DNA of 64,000 nucleotides. It comes from Piscicola geometra. Its lineage: Eukaryota > Annelida > Clitellata > Hirudinida > Piscicolidae. A model generated the notes under the pieces. That model was not told the DNA's origin, ran no database searches, and saw only the letters and a program-made list of their open reading frames with translations. The stretch is from assembly GCA_943735955.1 (NCBI GenBank), contig OX030963.1, forward strand, positions 5,603,727-5,667,726, written 5' to 3'. Made by a program: the position numbers and the translations under genes. Positions 44,925 to 56,582 of this stretch are shown here, piece by piece (the stretch's first letter is position 1; every line of letters starts with the position of its first letter).

Positions 44925-45054
44925 ACACTATGCGAAAGCAATGCGGAAGTTTAAAAAAGAGAGGATGAGTGAGGTGGAGTCTTCGAATGACCTTGAACTC
45001 GATCTCTCCAAACAGTTGATCGTCATGTTGGAGGATTTCGAAAAAATAAACATG
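44925..45054 (+). CDS. Atlastin-like GTPase, second exon 12
   Basis: The 130-bp exon after CTTGCAG encodes HYAKAMRKFKKERMSEVESS and continues to FEKINM/GTTGGT, phase 0. It corresponds to exon 12 at 36562 but lacks the KMGGE core (SEVESS instead), so it has diverged from the atlastin consensus. The CR1-like LINE 3' end sits only 18 bp upstream, within the polypyrimidine region. The antisense twin is 58239-58368. Confidence 0.8.
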
Positions 45055-45142
45055 GTTGGTTGAGAAGATGGTTTAATAGAAATGATCAATTGATGTTTGA
45101 GTAGGTGAGTGTTGGATAAATCTCTTAAAACAACAACTACAG

Positions 45143-45241
45143 GCCAAGAAAGAAAATATGGGGGTGCTGGGTGTTGTATCAGCAGTTGCTGTGCCAGTGA
45201 TTACTGGTGTGGTCTTTGTTATGCTTAGACTAATTATTTAA
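45143..45241 (+). CDS. Atlastin-like GTPase, terminal exon 13 (membrane anchor)
   Basis: After ACTACAG, 32 codons and TAA. AKKENMG precedes a single hydrophobic segment, VLGVVSAVAVPVITGVVFVM, and a four-residue LRLI-type tail. Typical atlastins have two membrane helices and an amphipathic C-terminal tail. Here there is one anchor, so the protein would be tail-anchored. The exon is conserved in both IR-B arms (58046-58150 antisense, with a variable linker), which argues that the short form is real. Confidence 0.8.
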   Translation, partial: AKKENMGVLGVVSAVAVPVITGVVFVMLRLII

Positions 45242-45312
45242 CTAATAATAATAAGACTAGATAATAATTGCCTATTGCTACTAGGTTATTGGTCAATAAC
45301 TGCTACTCTTTC

Positions 45313-47880
45313 ATATATAGGGAGAGTTTGCTCAAGATGAACTTGTTCCAAAGATGGAACGAGCTTATTTACAGTTATGCGTTTTAAAAATGATCAAAAT
45401 TTTTATTTCATATCTATGCGTCCGTCTTAAATGCTTATTTGTATGTTGGTTTCGCTTCTGAAAGTTGTCTTCCTAGAAGAGTTTTTAAATATTGGGAGAT
45501 ATTATTTTGACGGTATATAATTACAATTTTTATTAGTAAAATAGATGATGCAATAAAGTTTTATTGTGAAAGTTGTAAAATTAAAAATTGAGTGATTGGC
45601 CTGTTATGACCATACATGTGTTGCATGGTTACAGTTGCCTAAAATGGAATACGAATAGTTCCTTAAAATTAAATTTAGAACGAGACTGTAGAAGTTGATA
45701 AGTCTATATACTATATATTATTTACTTTATATATTCTATATAGTATATACTATATACTCTATAAAGTCTTAAAAGTATATACTATATACTATATATAGTC
45801 CATATAGTGTATACTATATATAGCAACCACCACGACGCTATGCTAATTAGCTTTAACCGGGGAATTTTTATGAATGATAGTCATCGTCTAAAACTGAATA
45901 ACTTTAACTTATTAATGTTTTGACTAACGTCAATTTATAATTTTAAGGTTGAAAAATGAATTTTCTTTTCAATGAATATAATTTTAATAATATAAAAACT
46001 AAATAATAATTTTAAAAGCGATAACTAGTTTTACACTATGTTATCCACAGTTTGGGCACCAGTATATTTTAAAGTTTATCAGGTTGCTCTCTCAAAAAAG
46101 AGAGTATAAAAAGAAATTAAACATTTTTGAAAACTTCTTCAAAAGTTCTATAAAATATGTCAAAAGATATTAAATTTGATAAGCAGGGAATGAGTTATAA
46201 TTTTTTTAGAGAGAGGTGAAAGGTTTTTATTAAAACTCTCTAAAATCAGCAACATATTTTAAAAGATTGAATTATATTTTGAAAATAAATTTCATTTTCT
46301 TCAAAATTATACTAAAATCATTGAGTTAAACCTATTCTTGAGCCCTCAAGACCACATCATACATACACAGTATGGGCGCATTGTTTAATTCATTCGATGT
46401 AAACAATCGGTACATCCAATGCGTTTTGAACGTTGTTTAATTCATCCGGGTGTGTCGTGAAGGACGTTGTTTAATTCTTCACTACATAACTCGATGTACA
46501 TCACATCAATCATAAACAAAGACGGATTGATACGATTTATTGATGTATAAATAGAACTACATCCAATCAAAACTATGTAGGTTATTATTGCCTGTCATTT
46601 GGGAGTTTTAGGTTCTTTCTAGATAACTAAAAGTGCATGCGTAAAAGCTCGCTACACGCCATTTTGTCTCCTAATTTAATTCACATTCAAATAAAGCATA
46701 TAAAAACATGAATTAAAAAATAGGATAATTAAAATTGTAATTCAAAATTGGAAAGTTAACTTTGAAATGATTTTCTGACGCTTTTGACTCTCTAAATGCC
46801 TCTAAACTTTAAACTCGAAAAGGGTTTCGGATTAGGATTTCATACGATTTTTTTTTCTTGTTTTTGCCCTTTTTTCATGTAAAAAATAAAATGCCAAAAA
46901 TGATTTTAATATCTTAAATAGGATAAAAAACATTCAAATCATTCAAATTGATCGTCATGAACGAGACCCAAAAGCACTATTAAGTTACTTTTTCATTTAA
47001 GTTGTCAAAATAAGCTTTAAATTTAATTTGTTAATTTGAATTTTAATTCATAAAAAAAAGTTTCATCAATATATGAGAGATATTGAAAAAGTATAGTGAA
47101 AAAGTTAGACTCTTAAAGCCTGGTCCATGAAACGCATATTTATTCACGCCAAACTGCGCTGTACGTAATTCTCCTGAAAGTTCAACTTATTCGAGTTTAA
47201 AAGCTGAATAACTTTTGAACCCACTGGAATATTGAAAAAATAAAAACAGATTCACAATCGGCAAATAAAAATCTATTAAATGTATATTAATTTTTTTTTA
47301 ATTGACAATTTTGAAAAATCCGTGGTGGTTGCTAACTATATACTCGTTAAAGTCTATATAGACTATATATTTTAGACTGACTATATATAGTATATATTTT
47401 ATATAGACTATATAGAGTTTATCTTTTATTTAGACTATAGAGAGTATATATTTTGTATAAACTATAGAGAGTATATATTTTATATAAACTATAGAGAGTA
47501 TATATTTTATATGAACTATTGAAAATTAGTATAAACCAATTATTTACTTTATAATGATTAAAAAACCGTTAGTATTCATTTGCATTAATATCGCCATCAT
47601 TGCACCTCATAGTCGAAATGAAAACTAGAAAACCTTGAACAAAAAAAGGAAAATTTTCAAACGTAACCTAAAAGCTAAATTTAATTAAATTAAGTAAATT
47701 GGATTAAATGACAATTCCCATTAAAATACAAACTGGTTTGTTAATTTAGATAACTAAACAAGTTTGACGCTAAATGTCATTTTTCTATTAAATACAATAT
47801 TATTTCATCTTAGGGAACTAAGCATTCCATCTTAGGAACCCAGTTGCTCACGATTGAATTGTTTAGTGTTAATGTTTAAC
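45313..47880. mobile_element. Diverged copy of the 13236-14497 element, in IR-B, interrupted
   Basis: The left end TAGGGAGAGTTTGCTCAAGA and the GAACTAAGCATTCCATCTTA block (47820) match the IR-A element. The right terminus is lost. It is interrupted by hAT-F (45821-47334) and contains long TATA-rich repeats. It is present in both IR-B arms. Confidence 0.6.
45821..47334. mobile_element. hAT-like non-autonomous element family F, 1514 bp
   Basis: Terminal repeats TAGCAACCACCACG and CGTGGTGGTTGCTA are perfect. The 8-bp duplication ACTATATA is exact (45813-45820 and 47335-47342). The IR-B right arm retains the empty site with one ACTATATA (near 57500, reverse orientation). The interior has no recognisable coding sequence. 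It inserted after IR-B formed, or was lost precisely from the other arm. Confidence 0.93.
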
Positions 47881-48014
47881 CCGTTTTTTCTCGAATTTTT
47901 ATTTCATTTATTTTTACAATTTCCTTTTCACAATACAATCAATTGATTAAAAAAGCAAAAAAATTGATATGATGAAAAATTTTCTGTCTAGAACCAAGAA
48001 TGTAAATTTCCTAA

Positions 48015-48660
48015 TAATGGAGCACTGAGCATGATTAACGCTTTAATCAATTAACGCACGTTAAAATGTTTAATTCCATTAAGTATTTTGACGTATTTAA
48101 TGCAAATACACGCATTTAAAAATTGTAATGCATTTAAATTTATCAAATTAAACTGTTTTTCTGTGTTGATTACATTTTCAGCAAGTGAACACAAACAGTC
48201 TCTTAATTTCATGTCAACAAACGAATGGGAATAATTGCAATTCATCAAGAAACTGTTAGTAGATTTTAAACAGAACTTCTAGGCGGTGAAAAATACGTAA
48301 CATGTTAAATAGTGTTACTTGCAATTTGTCACTCTACACAAAAAGTATGCACTTCAGAAAATGATCCAGTTTATGTCATTCGTTTCAAAAGAAAATTTTC
48401 TTTTCCAACGTAAGCATAAAGATTAATCAAAATATCAAATGGTTAAGAATTGCCACATCCTTAATTTCCCCTGGTTTGAACAATTTCAAAAAAATGAAAG
48501 TTCAAGAAACGAGTAGAAAATAAACCTCCAAAACTATACAGCCTTCACCAAACAAGATACTATGAACATATGTAACTTCAGATTCTGTAGATGAAGATAC
48601 CTCAATGATTACCAAGTCAACGTTATAGAACAGAACCTGAGATAGGCTTAGAAAATTTTC
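48015..48660 (+). mobile_element. hAT family B copy B4
   Basis: The left end has ATTAACG repeats (TTAATCAATTAACGCACGTT). The body matches B1 and B3 but is more decayed and ends inside the coding region near 48660. The arm twin is 55680-56320. Confidence 0.7.
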
Positions 48661-48662
48661 CT

Positions 48663-49110
48663 CTTAATTGTCTTTTTAATCTTCCAACACTCTGATTATC
48701 ATCATCAACGAGCTGGCGCAAATGAAGAGCCTCTTTTTCCGCGGCACGAAGAAACTGAATTTTCAAAAAATTTTGTTTACAGCCCATGATTTTAGCTGGT
48801 TGTCTTCATGCGTTGGCTGCCCTGGATCAATGTATGTCGAGATTTGTGGTCAATATGACATCGGTCTGCCAGAACGCTTTCGTAATTTCATCTCAGACTC
48901 GTAAAATAAGTAACGATGCACATGTTCACCTGTGGGCATGCGAAGACAATGACCAGTAAATGTGAGTTGGCGTTTTCTGATCATTTCGCTGATGCGCTTC
49001 TGTCCGATTCGAGCGTGGATAGCCTCGTTTGTGATATGGTGGCAGGACTGTTGGTTTCCAAGCCCTGAGGATCCATAATTCGGAATAATAGAGCAGAATC
49101 TAAATGCATG
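48663..49110 (-). mobile_element. LINE 3' fragment (RT C-terminus), IR-B left copy
   Basis: The minus strand encodes ERISEMIRKRQLTFTGHCLR-like and HVHRYLFYESEMKLRKRSGR-like segments, the GH-containing C-terminal part of a non-LTR reverse transcriptase, with stops. The twin at 55220-55640 (plus) is slightly better preserved. Confidence 0.7.
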
Positions 49111-49777
49111 CGGCTTTAAAAATGCGGATCTTGAAACCTATTTTCAGCTCTTTTCTCTAGAGAAACATTTATGTATAGATATATCTAGGTTGATTCACTT
49201 ATGTGGTTTACTTGGAGTTCGCCTCACTTTTAATAAACTGGCATTTGAACAGATTTCATTTAAAGGCGCATAAAGAACATTAAGGACAACTAACCCTAAC
49301 CTTAATCCTAACCATAAACGACATTAGAAAAAAACTAAGTATATATACAAACGCATTTAAAAAACATTAAGAAGAAAATAAGTATAGAGGAAAGTCGTGT
49401 AATATAGGATACCGAGGTATTGGCTAAGTTTATATTTGAAATCAGTCAGAAAAATGATGAACTGCTTAAGATAGACCCCAACGATAGAATGCAGAAAAAA
49501 AAGTCAGCTGATTGCTGTCCTACCGCTTGTTTCAGACCAGAAAGTGGTTTGTGTCTTTCAAAAGTTTTGACAAAAATATTTTCAAAAATTCAAAACTAAA
49601 TGTTAACAAGTGATCTAAAAATTAATTTTAATTTCAACGTGCAGTTGAAGAGTTGTTTTAATTACAATTTTTTTTTAGTTAACAAAGTTTTATCTGCAAG
49701 TAGGAAAATTTATTTTGTCTAGATAACATGTCGACAAAAATGTAGCATTTCACAAATCATGCAATAACCTTCAAAAA
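49111..49777. other. Inner part of IR-B left arm, non-coding
   Basis: It contains CTAACCCTAACCTTAATCCT (about 49291-49312), a telomere-like trace, and the uninterrupted target (GCTTAAGATAGACCCC, about 49468) for the SINE found at 54544-54790 in the other arm. No gene was seen. Confidence 0.6.
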
Positions 49778-49780
49778 ATA

Positions 49781-50000
49781 ATGCAGGCTATAATCCCGGA
49801 AGTCAGACATTTGTTTCTTTAGACTGAATGATTGATCACGTTGATGCTTGTGTGTCCAACAACGTCTTGTACTGAAGAAAAATCTTTTAGTGCTTTGCGG
49901 CGTCTTTAGACTTGGTTGCGTGCACTTATGTCACAGCCTCGCTTGATTTCACTGGCCGATTGTCATGCATATCAGGATATACTTGACAGTCTGTTGAAAT
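49781..50000 (+). mobile_element. hAT-A 3' fragment, copy 3
   Basis: It matches the end of the family-A transposase (7027-7245), including the CPTTSCTEEKSFSALRRL-like region, with a TAG just before it as in the two other copies and a further stop. It forms one side of the IR-B spacer. Confidence 0.8.
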
Positions 50001-50342
50001 ACTTTCTTTTTCTCATTGGCACCTTTCACATGACGTTTAAACCTTACCTCCAGATTTACACATTCAAAGTGAGATGCCCAGGTTACAAAATTATTATTTT
50101 ACAGGTTACCATTTTACGAAACGAACTTTGCCATTACAAGAATACTGGTCCTTTCCCCTCTCAACTTTGCATCACAAAATAAAGTATCAAAATAAAGTTT
50201 TGTGATTTTCTTTGACTGGAATCAACAAAACTGTGTCTCACATGTTTTCCAAGCAATCTGTGTTCTGGTCGGTCAGTTTTGCCGCAATAAATACTAGCTT
50301 GATATGAATAACCATCAGCTGAACACCACATAAAGTTTGTAC

Positions 50343-51844
50343 TAGAGGTCGGACCGGGTACCCGCGGGACTCCCGCGGGAACGGGAATAAAAATTAATTT
50401 CGGGACGGAAAAAGTCGGGAACCGGGAATAGGTTTTCGGGACGGGAACGGAAATCAACATTCAAATCGGGAACGGGAAAAGACGGGAACGGGAATCAACT
50501 TTTAAATCGGGAACGGGAAAAACGGGAATAACAGTTATTGGGATTGGATTCTTTAACAATGATTTTTCAGCAAACTTCTAAGTATGGAAATCTTTATTTT
50601 ATCGATACTCCGTACATAAAATAAGTATTAAATGCAATAGAAATGTATAACGAAGCCACCATTGCCAATATCAAAATCTCCAACACTACATTTGAAGTTG
50701 TTATGATGAGTCCAAAGATTAGGGAGATTAGAACAAATGGGTGATGATGAAAACTTTTCAGATGAAATCAAAATGGTCAGTTATATTATTTTAATTTTAT
50801 AAATTAATACTTTGAATTTTAATGATTAATTTCCAAATGATTGCTCAGTTGATCATTTCGACAAAAGAAAAGATGCCATTGATCTTATTCATATAACAGC
50901 ATGTCTGTTGCATCCCCAGTATGAAAGAATAATAGGAAAAAAGTTTGGGATAGAAAAGAAATAAATACTTGGACTTTCATTAGAAAAAATTTAATTCTAT
51001 TTTGTACAGCCAGACCAAGCTGCAGTGCCTTTGAGAAAAAAAACAAATGATGGTTATTTAGACCTATTATGTTTGTTTTTATAACGTAAAAATTATAATA
51101 AAATTATTATACTATCAAATTATACGAATGATTTTATATTTGCAGTTGTGGAGAATAAGAATGTTGTCAAAAAACATATTTCTATCATTATTGAAGAATT
51201 AATAATAATGAACGAAGAAAAAAATTCAGAAGAAGATGAATTGTACAAATATTCACAATTACGTCACAAAAAATTGAAGATTATAAAGATGTTTTATTTC
51301 ATTGGAGTCAAATGAGCAACTTTAAAATACTACAAAAAGAAGCCAAAATTTTGTTTAGTATATCTGCAAGTTATATTCCCTGTGAACGGAATTTTTCATT
51401 ATGTGGTCGTTTAACTTCAGACCCAAAATCATCTCATTTAAAAGCTGAAACTCTTAACGGTTTAACCCGTGTGAAAAGCAATAAAGACTTGATTGAATTA
51501 CTCAAAAACAAGTACTAACTTCAATACTTTCATTTCAATAAATATTTGAAATTTAAATCGTGTTTGTTTAATTTTATTAAAATAAATATTCTCTGACTTT
51601 CAAATAATAAATTTTAAGAAATGTTAGAACTAGTAAGTTTGGGACCAGTGAAAACGGCAGCGAAAATGAATTAATAAAACAAAAAGCTTTCGGGAATGGG
51701 TCGGAACGGGAAAAAAAATTTCGTGAACGGGACGGGACGGGAATCAAAATTCTGATGTCCCATCGGGAACGGGACGAGACGGAAAAACAAATTTCGGGAA
51801 CGGGACGGGACCGGGAATGAAAAATCGTCCATGTCCGACCTCTA
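50343..51844 (+). mobile_element. hAT element with CCCGT-rich repeats (family C), copy 2
   Basis: The same terminal repeats TAGAGGTCGGAC and GTCCGACCTCTA as copy 1, with an exact 8-bp duplication GTTTGTAC (50335-50342 and 51845-51852). It is inverted relative to copy 1. CGGGAACGGGA-type units dominate both ends. The target is a piggyBac pseudogene. Confidence 0.96.
51312..51518 (+). pseudogene. hAT family C transposase C-terminal fragment
   Basis: The 68-codon frame includes YIPCERNFSLCGRLTSDPKS followed by LNGLTRVKSNKDLIELLKNK and a stop. This is a hAT dimerisation domain with the usual (C)ER.FS motif, better preserved than in copy 1. Upstream pieces (50.6-51.3 kb) have similar coding character but are interrupted. 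Confidence 0.8.
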
Positions 51845-52117
51845 GTTTGTACCCAACTCATATTCGCTCACCACGAATAAACCTTTTAGCTCCTTGGTGT
51901 CTGTAGTATGAAACTATGGATTAAGTTATAGCCAGCTTATTATCGAAAAAACTTGACTGTTTCAGAGCTATATTTACTTTATCATATATTATAATATATT
52001 ATTTTATTATTATTAGTTTTTTGTTCTTTTTGTTTTTACTTATATAATATATTTATAATTAACTTATATTCTTTGTTAAATACATTGGCATGCTGCATCA
52101 ATTACAGCAAAAATTTT

Positions 52118-52312
52118 TGGAGCGGGGATGGCTTAGATGGTAGACGTCGGACTTGCAACTCAAAGGTCGCCAGTTCGAATCCCTGACAAGAAACCATGAA
52201 CTATCATATACCTGGTGTATATGATGCGGTGATTGCGACGTATGCATTGAGAGATGTGTACGTCGTATGGAGTGCGTCTGTCAGGCTGTGAATAATACAG
52301 ACCATAAAAAAA
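52118..52312 (+). mobile_element. tRNA-derived SINE, subfamily 2
   Basis: A box GGCTTAGATGGTAGACG, B box GGTCGCCAGTTCGAATCCC, the ATCATATAC..GTATATGAT hairpin and a second stem CGACGTA..TACGTCG. It ends TGTCAGGCTGTGAATAATAC and an A-rich tail. It lies within the spacer of IR-B. Confidence 0.88.
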
Positions 52313-52524
52313 TGTTTTAAAAAAATTTACTTTCTAATTCATAATATCTAGTTTTTAAATAAGTTTTGAATGACGTAGTTGAGGTAAAAATGAGAAAACC
52401 GAAAGCAGTATTCAATAATGGAGTATGGCCTTGTTGCGGTCGATGATGACGGCGTTCAGATTTTCTCGTACAGTTAAAAATCTCCACCCTGTTCTATCTC
52501 CCGGTCACTTTATTTGATCCAAAT

Positions 52525-53390
52525 CTAATACACTGCCATATGCGCATTTGAACGTATGTGTGAAATAATCCTTCCATCAGAACAAGTTGAATTTTTCCAA
52601 TTAGAAAAACCACAGCGTGTGAAATTATTATCTGGCATGCTTTGACAAACAAGAAAGTGGTCAAGATTGTCTTGTTTCTCTTGCCACATCCATAATTGTA
52701 ACTTACGCTGGAAATCCGTGATCGCGTCGGACATTGGCGTGCTGGCTAGTTTGCATCCCTGCAGCTTCTGATTCAGCCATTCCAGATAGTCGGTTATGTC
52801 ACACAACAGAGTAAAGTCACACATCCACTTTGGAACTGATAGTTCAAATTGATTTTCTATACTCTATATAAAAAAAGCAGGTCTTCGCTGAGCTGTAAAA
52901 AATCGCTTGAGGACTTTGCTCTTACTCAGCGATTTACTCTTATTTCTTTATAATATAGAAAATCTCCGTGTTTCGAGCCCATTTCCAGAAAGAATGTTGG
53001 AACTGACGGTGATTTAGGCCAAAAGGCCTGACTGTGGTAACAATATCACACACCTCCAGCACCTTCCCACACAATGCTATTTGATGGATATTGCAATGAT
53101 ATGTTTTCAGAGCCCATGACAGTTCATTTTTTGTATTTTCTTCCTCATTTTCTTCATTAGTCCAACCAAGCCACCTTTACCTTTACACTGTATGCAAGCC
53201 TACTAAGTAATTTTTTTTATTTCTTGAAGTCCTTAGCTTCGTCTTTGGTGTGCAAATCTCGAAGCAGATTGTACTCTTTGACAATCGACACCACCTCGTA
53301 TCACAAAATACATTCCAGACTTTCTCCTTGAAGCACAAATGAGAATTCATCTTCCCCTCTTTTTTGAAACAGTCTTCCGTCTGCATCACT
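52525..53390 (-). pseudogene. hAT transposase pseudogene, GTF2IRD2/ZBED5-like lineage
   Basis: On the minus strand a TYHCNIHQIALCGKVLEVCD segment followed by GLNHRQFQHSF (about 53000-53120) precedes DITDYLEWLNQKLQGCKLAS and DAITDFQRKLQLW (52690-52800). These match the C..H..ALC.K.L...GLNHRQF and HLN.LN..LQG......AF..KL.LW blocks of hAT-derived GTF2IRD2/FAM200/ZBED5-type proteins. Stops separate the two parts, and the N- and C-termini are missing. The rest of 53.18-53.39 kb is open but not diagnostic. Confidence 0.72.
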
Positions 53391-53399
53391 TTTTTCTCT

Positions 53400-53930
53400 T
53401 TTGGCTAACGTAAATTATATTTCACAGAAATTAACAAAAACCGCAAGTATTCTTTAGTGAAATATTCACAGAAGAAAAAGTAGCCTTTTTGTTATTTTCC
53501 GTGAATACTGTACGATGTAAAAATGAGTTTTTAAAAATAATTAAATAAATTTAGAAAATGTCTGAAAACTCAAAAAAAGTTAGCTATAAATAGAAATGCG
53601 GTAAATAGATTAAACAATTAAAGTTTGAATGTCAAGCTTAGGTTTTGAATTTCTATAGGCAAATTTTTTTAAGTAGCTGTTGTGGTGTAATGGTTAGCGT
53701 TCTGCTCTGTGAGTAATGTTTCCCAAGTCTCCATTCTTGATGAATCAAACTTTTTTTTAAATTAGAAAAAAAATTTTTTAATCTTTAATTAATAGTGAAT
53801 AATTTTTAGATAATTTAATTATTAGAAACATTTTATTCACATTTATTTTGATTCGCCGACGGGTTAGGGGTTAGAGTAAAGGGTTAGGGATTTTAGTTAA
53901 GGGTTAGGGTTAAAGTCATAAAAAAATAAC
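53400..53930 (+). repeat. Composite dispersed repeat: AT-rich, tRNA-like, telomere-like
   Basis: From left to right it has an AT-rich part, a tRNA-like segment (53682-53752, A-box TGGTGTAATGGTTAGCG), an AT-rich spacer and GGGTTAGG-type repeats (53868-53915). The same order, inverted, makes up 16986-17757 plus 20606-20840, where hAT-D interrupts the tRNA-like part at CTCTGTGAG. It gives the empty site for that insertion. Confidence 0.7.
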
Positions 53931-54543
53931 ACCTCGCTTCGGCTAACGTAGTTGAAATGGGTTGCTATTCCGATCTCAAAAGCATAGCATTCAAATAAAT
54001 AAAAAACTTATTGATAAAAAACACCATTTATTTTTAGGAAATCCTTAGGAATGCCTGACATTTATTATTTTTAATTTTTGAAATTGAAATTAATAAAAAA
54101 AAACAAAATGTTATAAAACTTTCATTATTTTTCATTTTTCTAAGATGAAACGATATTTTAAACATTTAATGAAAAGGCAAAAAAAACTTCAGAAAACCTC
54201 TTTTGTTTTAAAAAAACATTAAAAATAATTGTTTTTTGAAGGTCATTGCATGTTTTGTGAAATGCTACATTTTTTTGTCGACATGTTATCTAGACAAAAA
54301 AAATTTTCCTACTTGCAGATAAAACTTAACTAAAAAATAAATAAATTGTAATAAAAACAACTCTGAACTGCACGTTGAAATTAAAATTAATGTTTAGATC
54401 ACTTGTTAACATTTAGTTTTGAATTTTTGAAAATATGTGTCAAAACTTTTAAAAGGCACAAACCACTTTCTGGTCTGAAACAAGCGGTAGGACAGCAATC
54501 AGCTGACTTTTTTTTGCTGCATTCTATCGTTGGGGTCTATCTT

Positions 54544-54790
54544 TTTTTTTTGTCTATATTGTTCACAGCCTGACAGACGCATGCCAAGTTACAATGGTTC
54601 TAGGAACCATGGTTCTTATGCGCCAAAGACGCCACTCCACACGACGTACACATCTCTCAATGCATACGTCGCAAACACCGCATCATATACACTAGGTATA
54701 TGATAGTTCACGGTTGCTTGTCAAGGATTCGAACAGGCAACCTTTGAGTTGCAAGTCCAACGTCTACCATCTAAGCCATCTCCGCTCCGC
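54544..54790 (-). mobile_element. tRNA-derived SINE, subfamily 2, in IR-B right arm
   Basis: Minus strand: GGAGCGGAGATGGCTTAGAT head, TTCGAATCC B box, both hairpins and a poly-A end. TATCTT flanks both sides, and the left arm keeps the empty site. It contains a short internal duplication around GAACCATGGTTC (about 54598-54618). Confidence 0.9.
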
Positions 54791-55219
54791 TATCTTAAGC
54801 AGTTCATCATTTTTCTGATTGATTTCAAATATAAACTTAGCCAATACCTCGGTATCCCGAATTACACGACTTTCCTCAATACTTATTTTCTTCTTAATGC
54901 TAACAGTGACATTTTAATGGTTCTGAATGATAATAATCATCAAAATCACCATCGGAATGTTTTTAAATGCGTTTGTATATATACTTAGTTTTTTTCAAAT
55001 GTTTTTCATGGTTAGGATTAAGGTTAGGGTTAGTTGTCTTTAATGTTTTTTATGCGCCTTTAAATAAAATCTGTTCAAATGCCAGATTATTAAAAGTGAG
55101 GCGAGCTCCAAGTAAGCCACATAAGTCAAACAGCCTAGATATATCTATACATACATGTTTCTCTAGAGAAAAAAGCTGAAAATAGGTTTCAAGATCCGCA
55201 TTTTTAAAGCCGCATGCAT

Positions 55220-55640
55220 TTAGATTCTGCTCTATTACTCTGAATTATGGATACTCATGGCTTGGAATCCAACAGTCCTGCCACCATATCACAAACGAGG
55301 CTATCCACGCTCGAGTCGGACAGGAGCGCATCAGCGAAATGATCAGAAAACGCCAACTCACCTTTACTGGTCATTGTCTTCGCAAGCCCACAGGTGAACA
55401 TGTGCATCGTTACTTATTTTACGAGTCTGAGATGAAATTACGAAAGCGTTCTGGCAGACCGATGTCATATTGACCACAAATCTCGACATACATTGATCCA
55501 GGGCAGCCAACGCATGAAGACAACCAGCTAAAATCATGGGCTGTAAACAAAATTTTTCGAAAATTCAATTTGTCGTGCCGCGGAAAAAGAGGCTCTTCAT
55601 CTGCGCCAGCTCGTTGATGATGATAATCAGAGTGTTGAAC
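55220..55640 (+). mobile_element. LINE 3' fragment (RT C-terminus), IR-B right copy
   Basis: Plus strand: GQERISEMIRKRQLTFTGHC, then GEHVHRYLFYESEMKLRKRS and, after a stop, THEDNQLKSWAVNKIFRK. This is the twin of 48663-49110. Confidence 0.75.
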
Positions 55641-55679
55641 GATTAAAAAGACAATTAAGAGAAAAATTCTCTAAGTCTA

Positions 55680-56320
55680 TCTCAGGTTCTGTTCTATAAC
55701 GTTGACTTGGTAATTATTGAGGTATCTTCATCTACAGAATCTGAAGTTACATATGTTCGTAGTATCTTGTTTGGTGAAGGCTGTATAGTTTTGGAGGTTT
55801 ATTTTCTACTCGTTTCTTGAACTTTCATTTTTTTGAAATTGTTTAAATTGTTTAAATCAGGGGAATTTAATGATGTGGCAATTCTTAACCATTTGATATT
55901 TTGATTAATATTTATTCTTCAGTTGCAAAAGAAAATTTTCTTTTGAAACGAATGACATAAACTGGATCATTTTCTGAAGTGCATACTTTTTGTGTAGAGT
56001 GACAAATTGCAAGTAACACTATTTAACATGTTACGTATTTTTCACCGCCTAGAAGTTCTGTTTAAAATCTACAAACAGTTTCTTGATGAATTGCAATTAT
56101 TCCCATTCGTTTGTTGACATGAAATTAAGAGACTGTTTGTGTTCACTTGCTGAAAATGTAATCAACATAGAAAAACAGTTTAATTTGATAAATTTAAATG
56201 CATTACAATTTTTAAATGCGTGTATTTGTATTAAATGCGTTAAAATACTTAATGGCGTTAAACATGTTAAAGTGCGTTAATTGATTAAGGCGTTAATCAT
56301 GCTCAGTGCTCCATTATTGG
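55680..56320 (-). mobile_element. hAT family B copy B5
   Basis: The arm twin of B4, with the same deletions and decay. Its TTAACGC-type terminal repeats lie at about 56230-56310. Confidence 0.7.
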
Positions 56321-56582
56321 AAAATTTACATTTTTGGTTCTAGGCAAAAATTTTTCATCATATCAATTTTTTTGCTTTTTTAATCAATTGATTGTATTGT
56401 GAAAAAGAAATTGTAAAAATAAATGAAATAAAAATTCGAGAAAAAACGGGTTAATCATTAAAACTAAAAAATTCAATCTTGAGAAACTGGGTTCCCAAGA
56501 TGGAATGCTTAGTTCCCTAAGATGAAATAATATTGTATTTAATAGAAAAATGACATTCAGCGTCAAACTTGTTTAATTCAAA

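Larger units (their letters stand above)
38955..49777 (+). repeat. IR-B left arm (large inverted duplication)
   Basis: It matches about 54236-60692 in reverse complement. Landmarks include the hAT-A fragment with CAGTTACGAGAAACACTATA (39180; 60470), exon 11 (40696; 59450), exons 12-13 (44925-45241; 58368-58046), the TATA-rich repeats, hAT B4/B5, a LINE end (48663; 55640) and the inner end at ACCTTCAAAAAA. The left arm has extra LINE sequence (to 44780) and a hAT-F element (45821-47334). Confidence 0.9.
50001..51960 (-). pseudogene. piggyBac transposase pseudogene, split by hAT-C
   Basis: Joining the minus-strand reading on both sides of the hAT-C insertion reproduces piggyBac order. First comes a SIVSYYRHQGAKRFIRGERI-like piece (51853-51940; the intact copy has SMVPYYGRHSSKQFIRGKPI), then VGYKL and a decayed middle. 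A VTWASHFECVNLEVRFKRHV-like piece (about 50020-50080) corresponds to the intact copy's VVTLLSSNHGVEPIKEVKRW. Many stops are present and the first catalytic Asp position is not conserved. It is distinct from the intact element at 26 kb. Confidence 0.65.
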
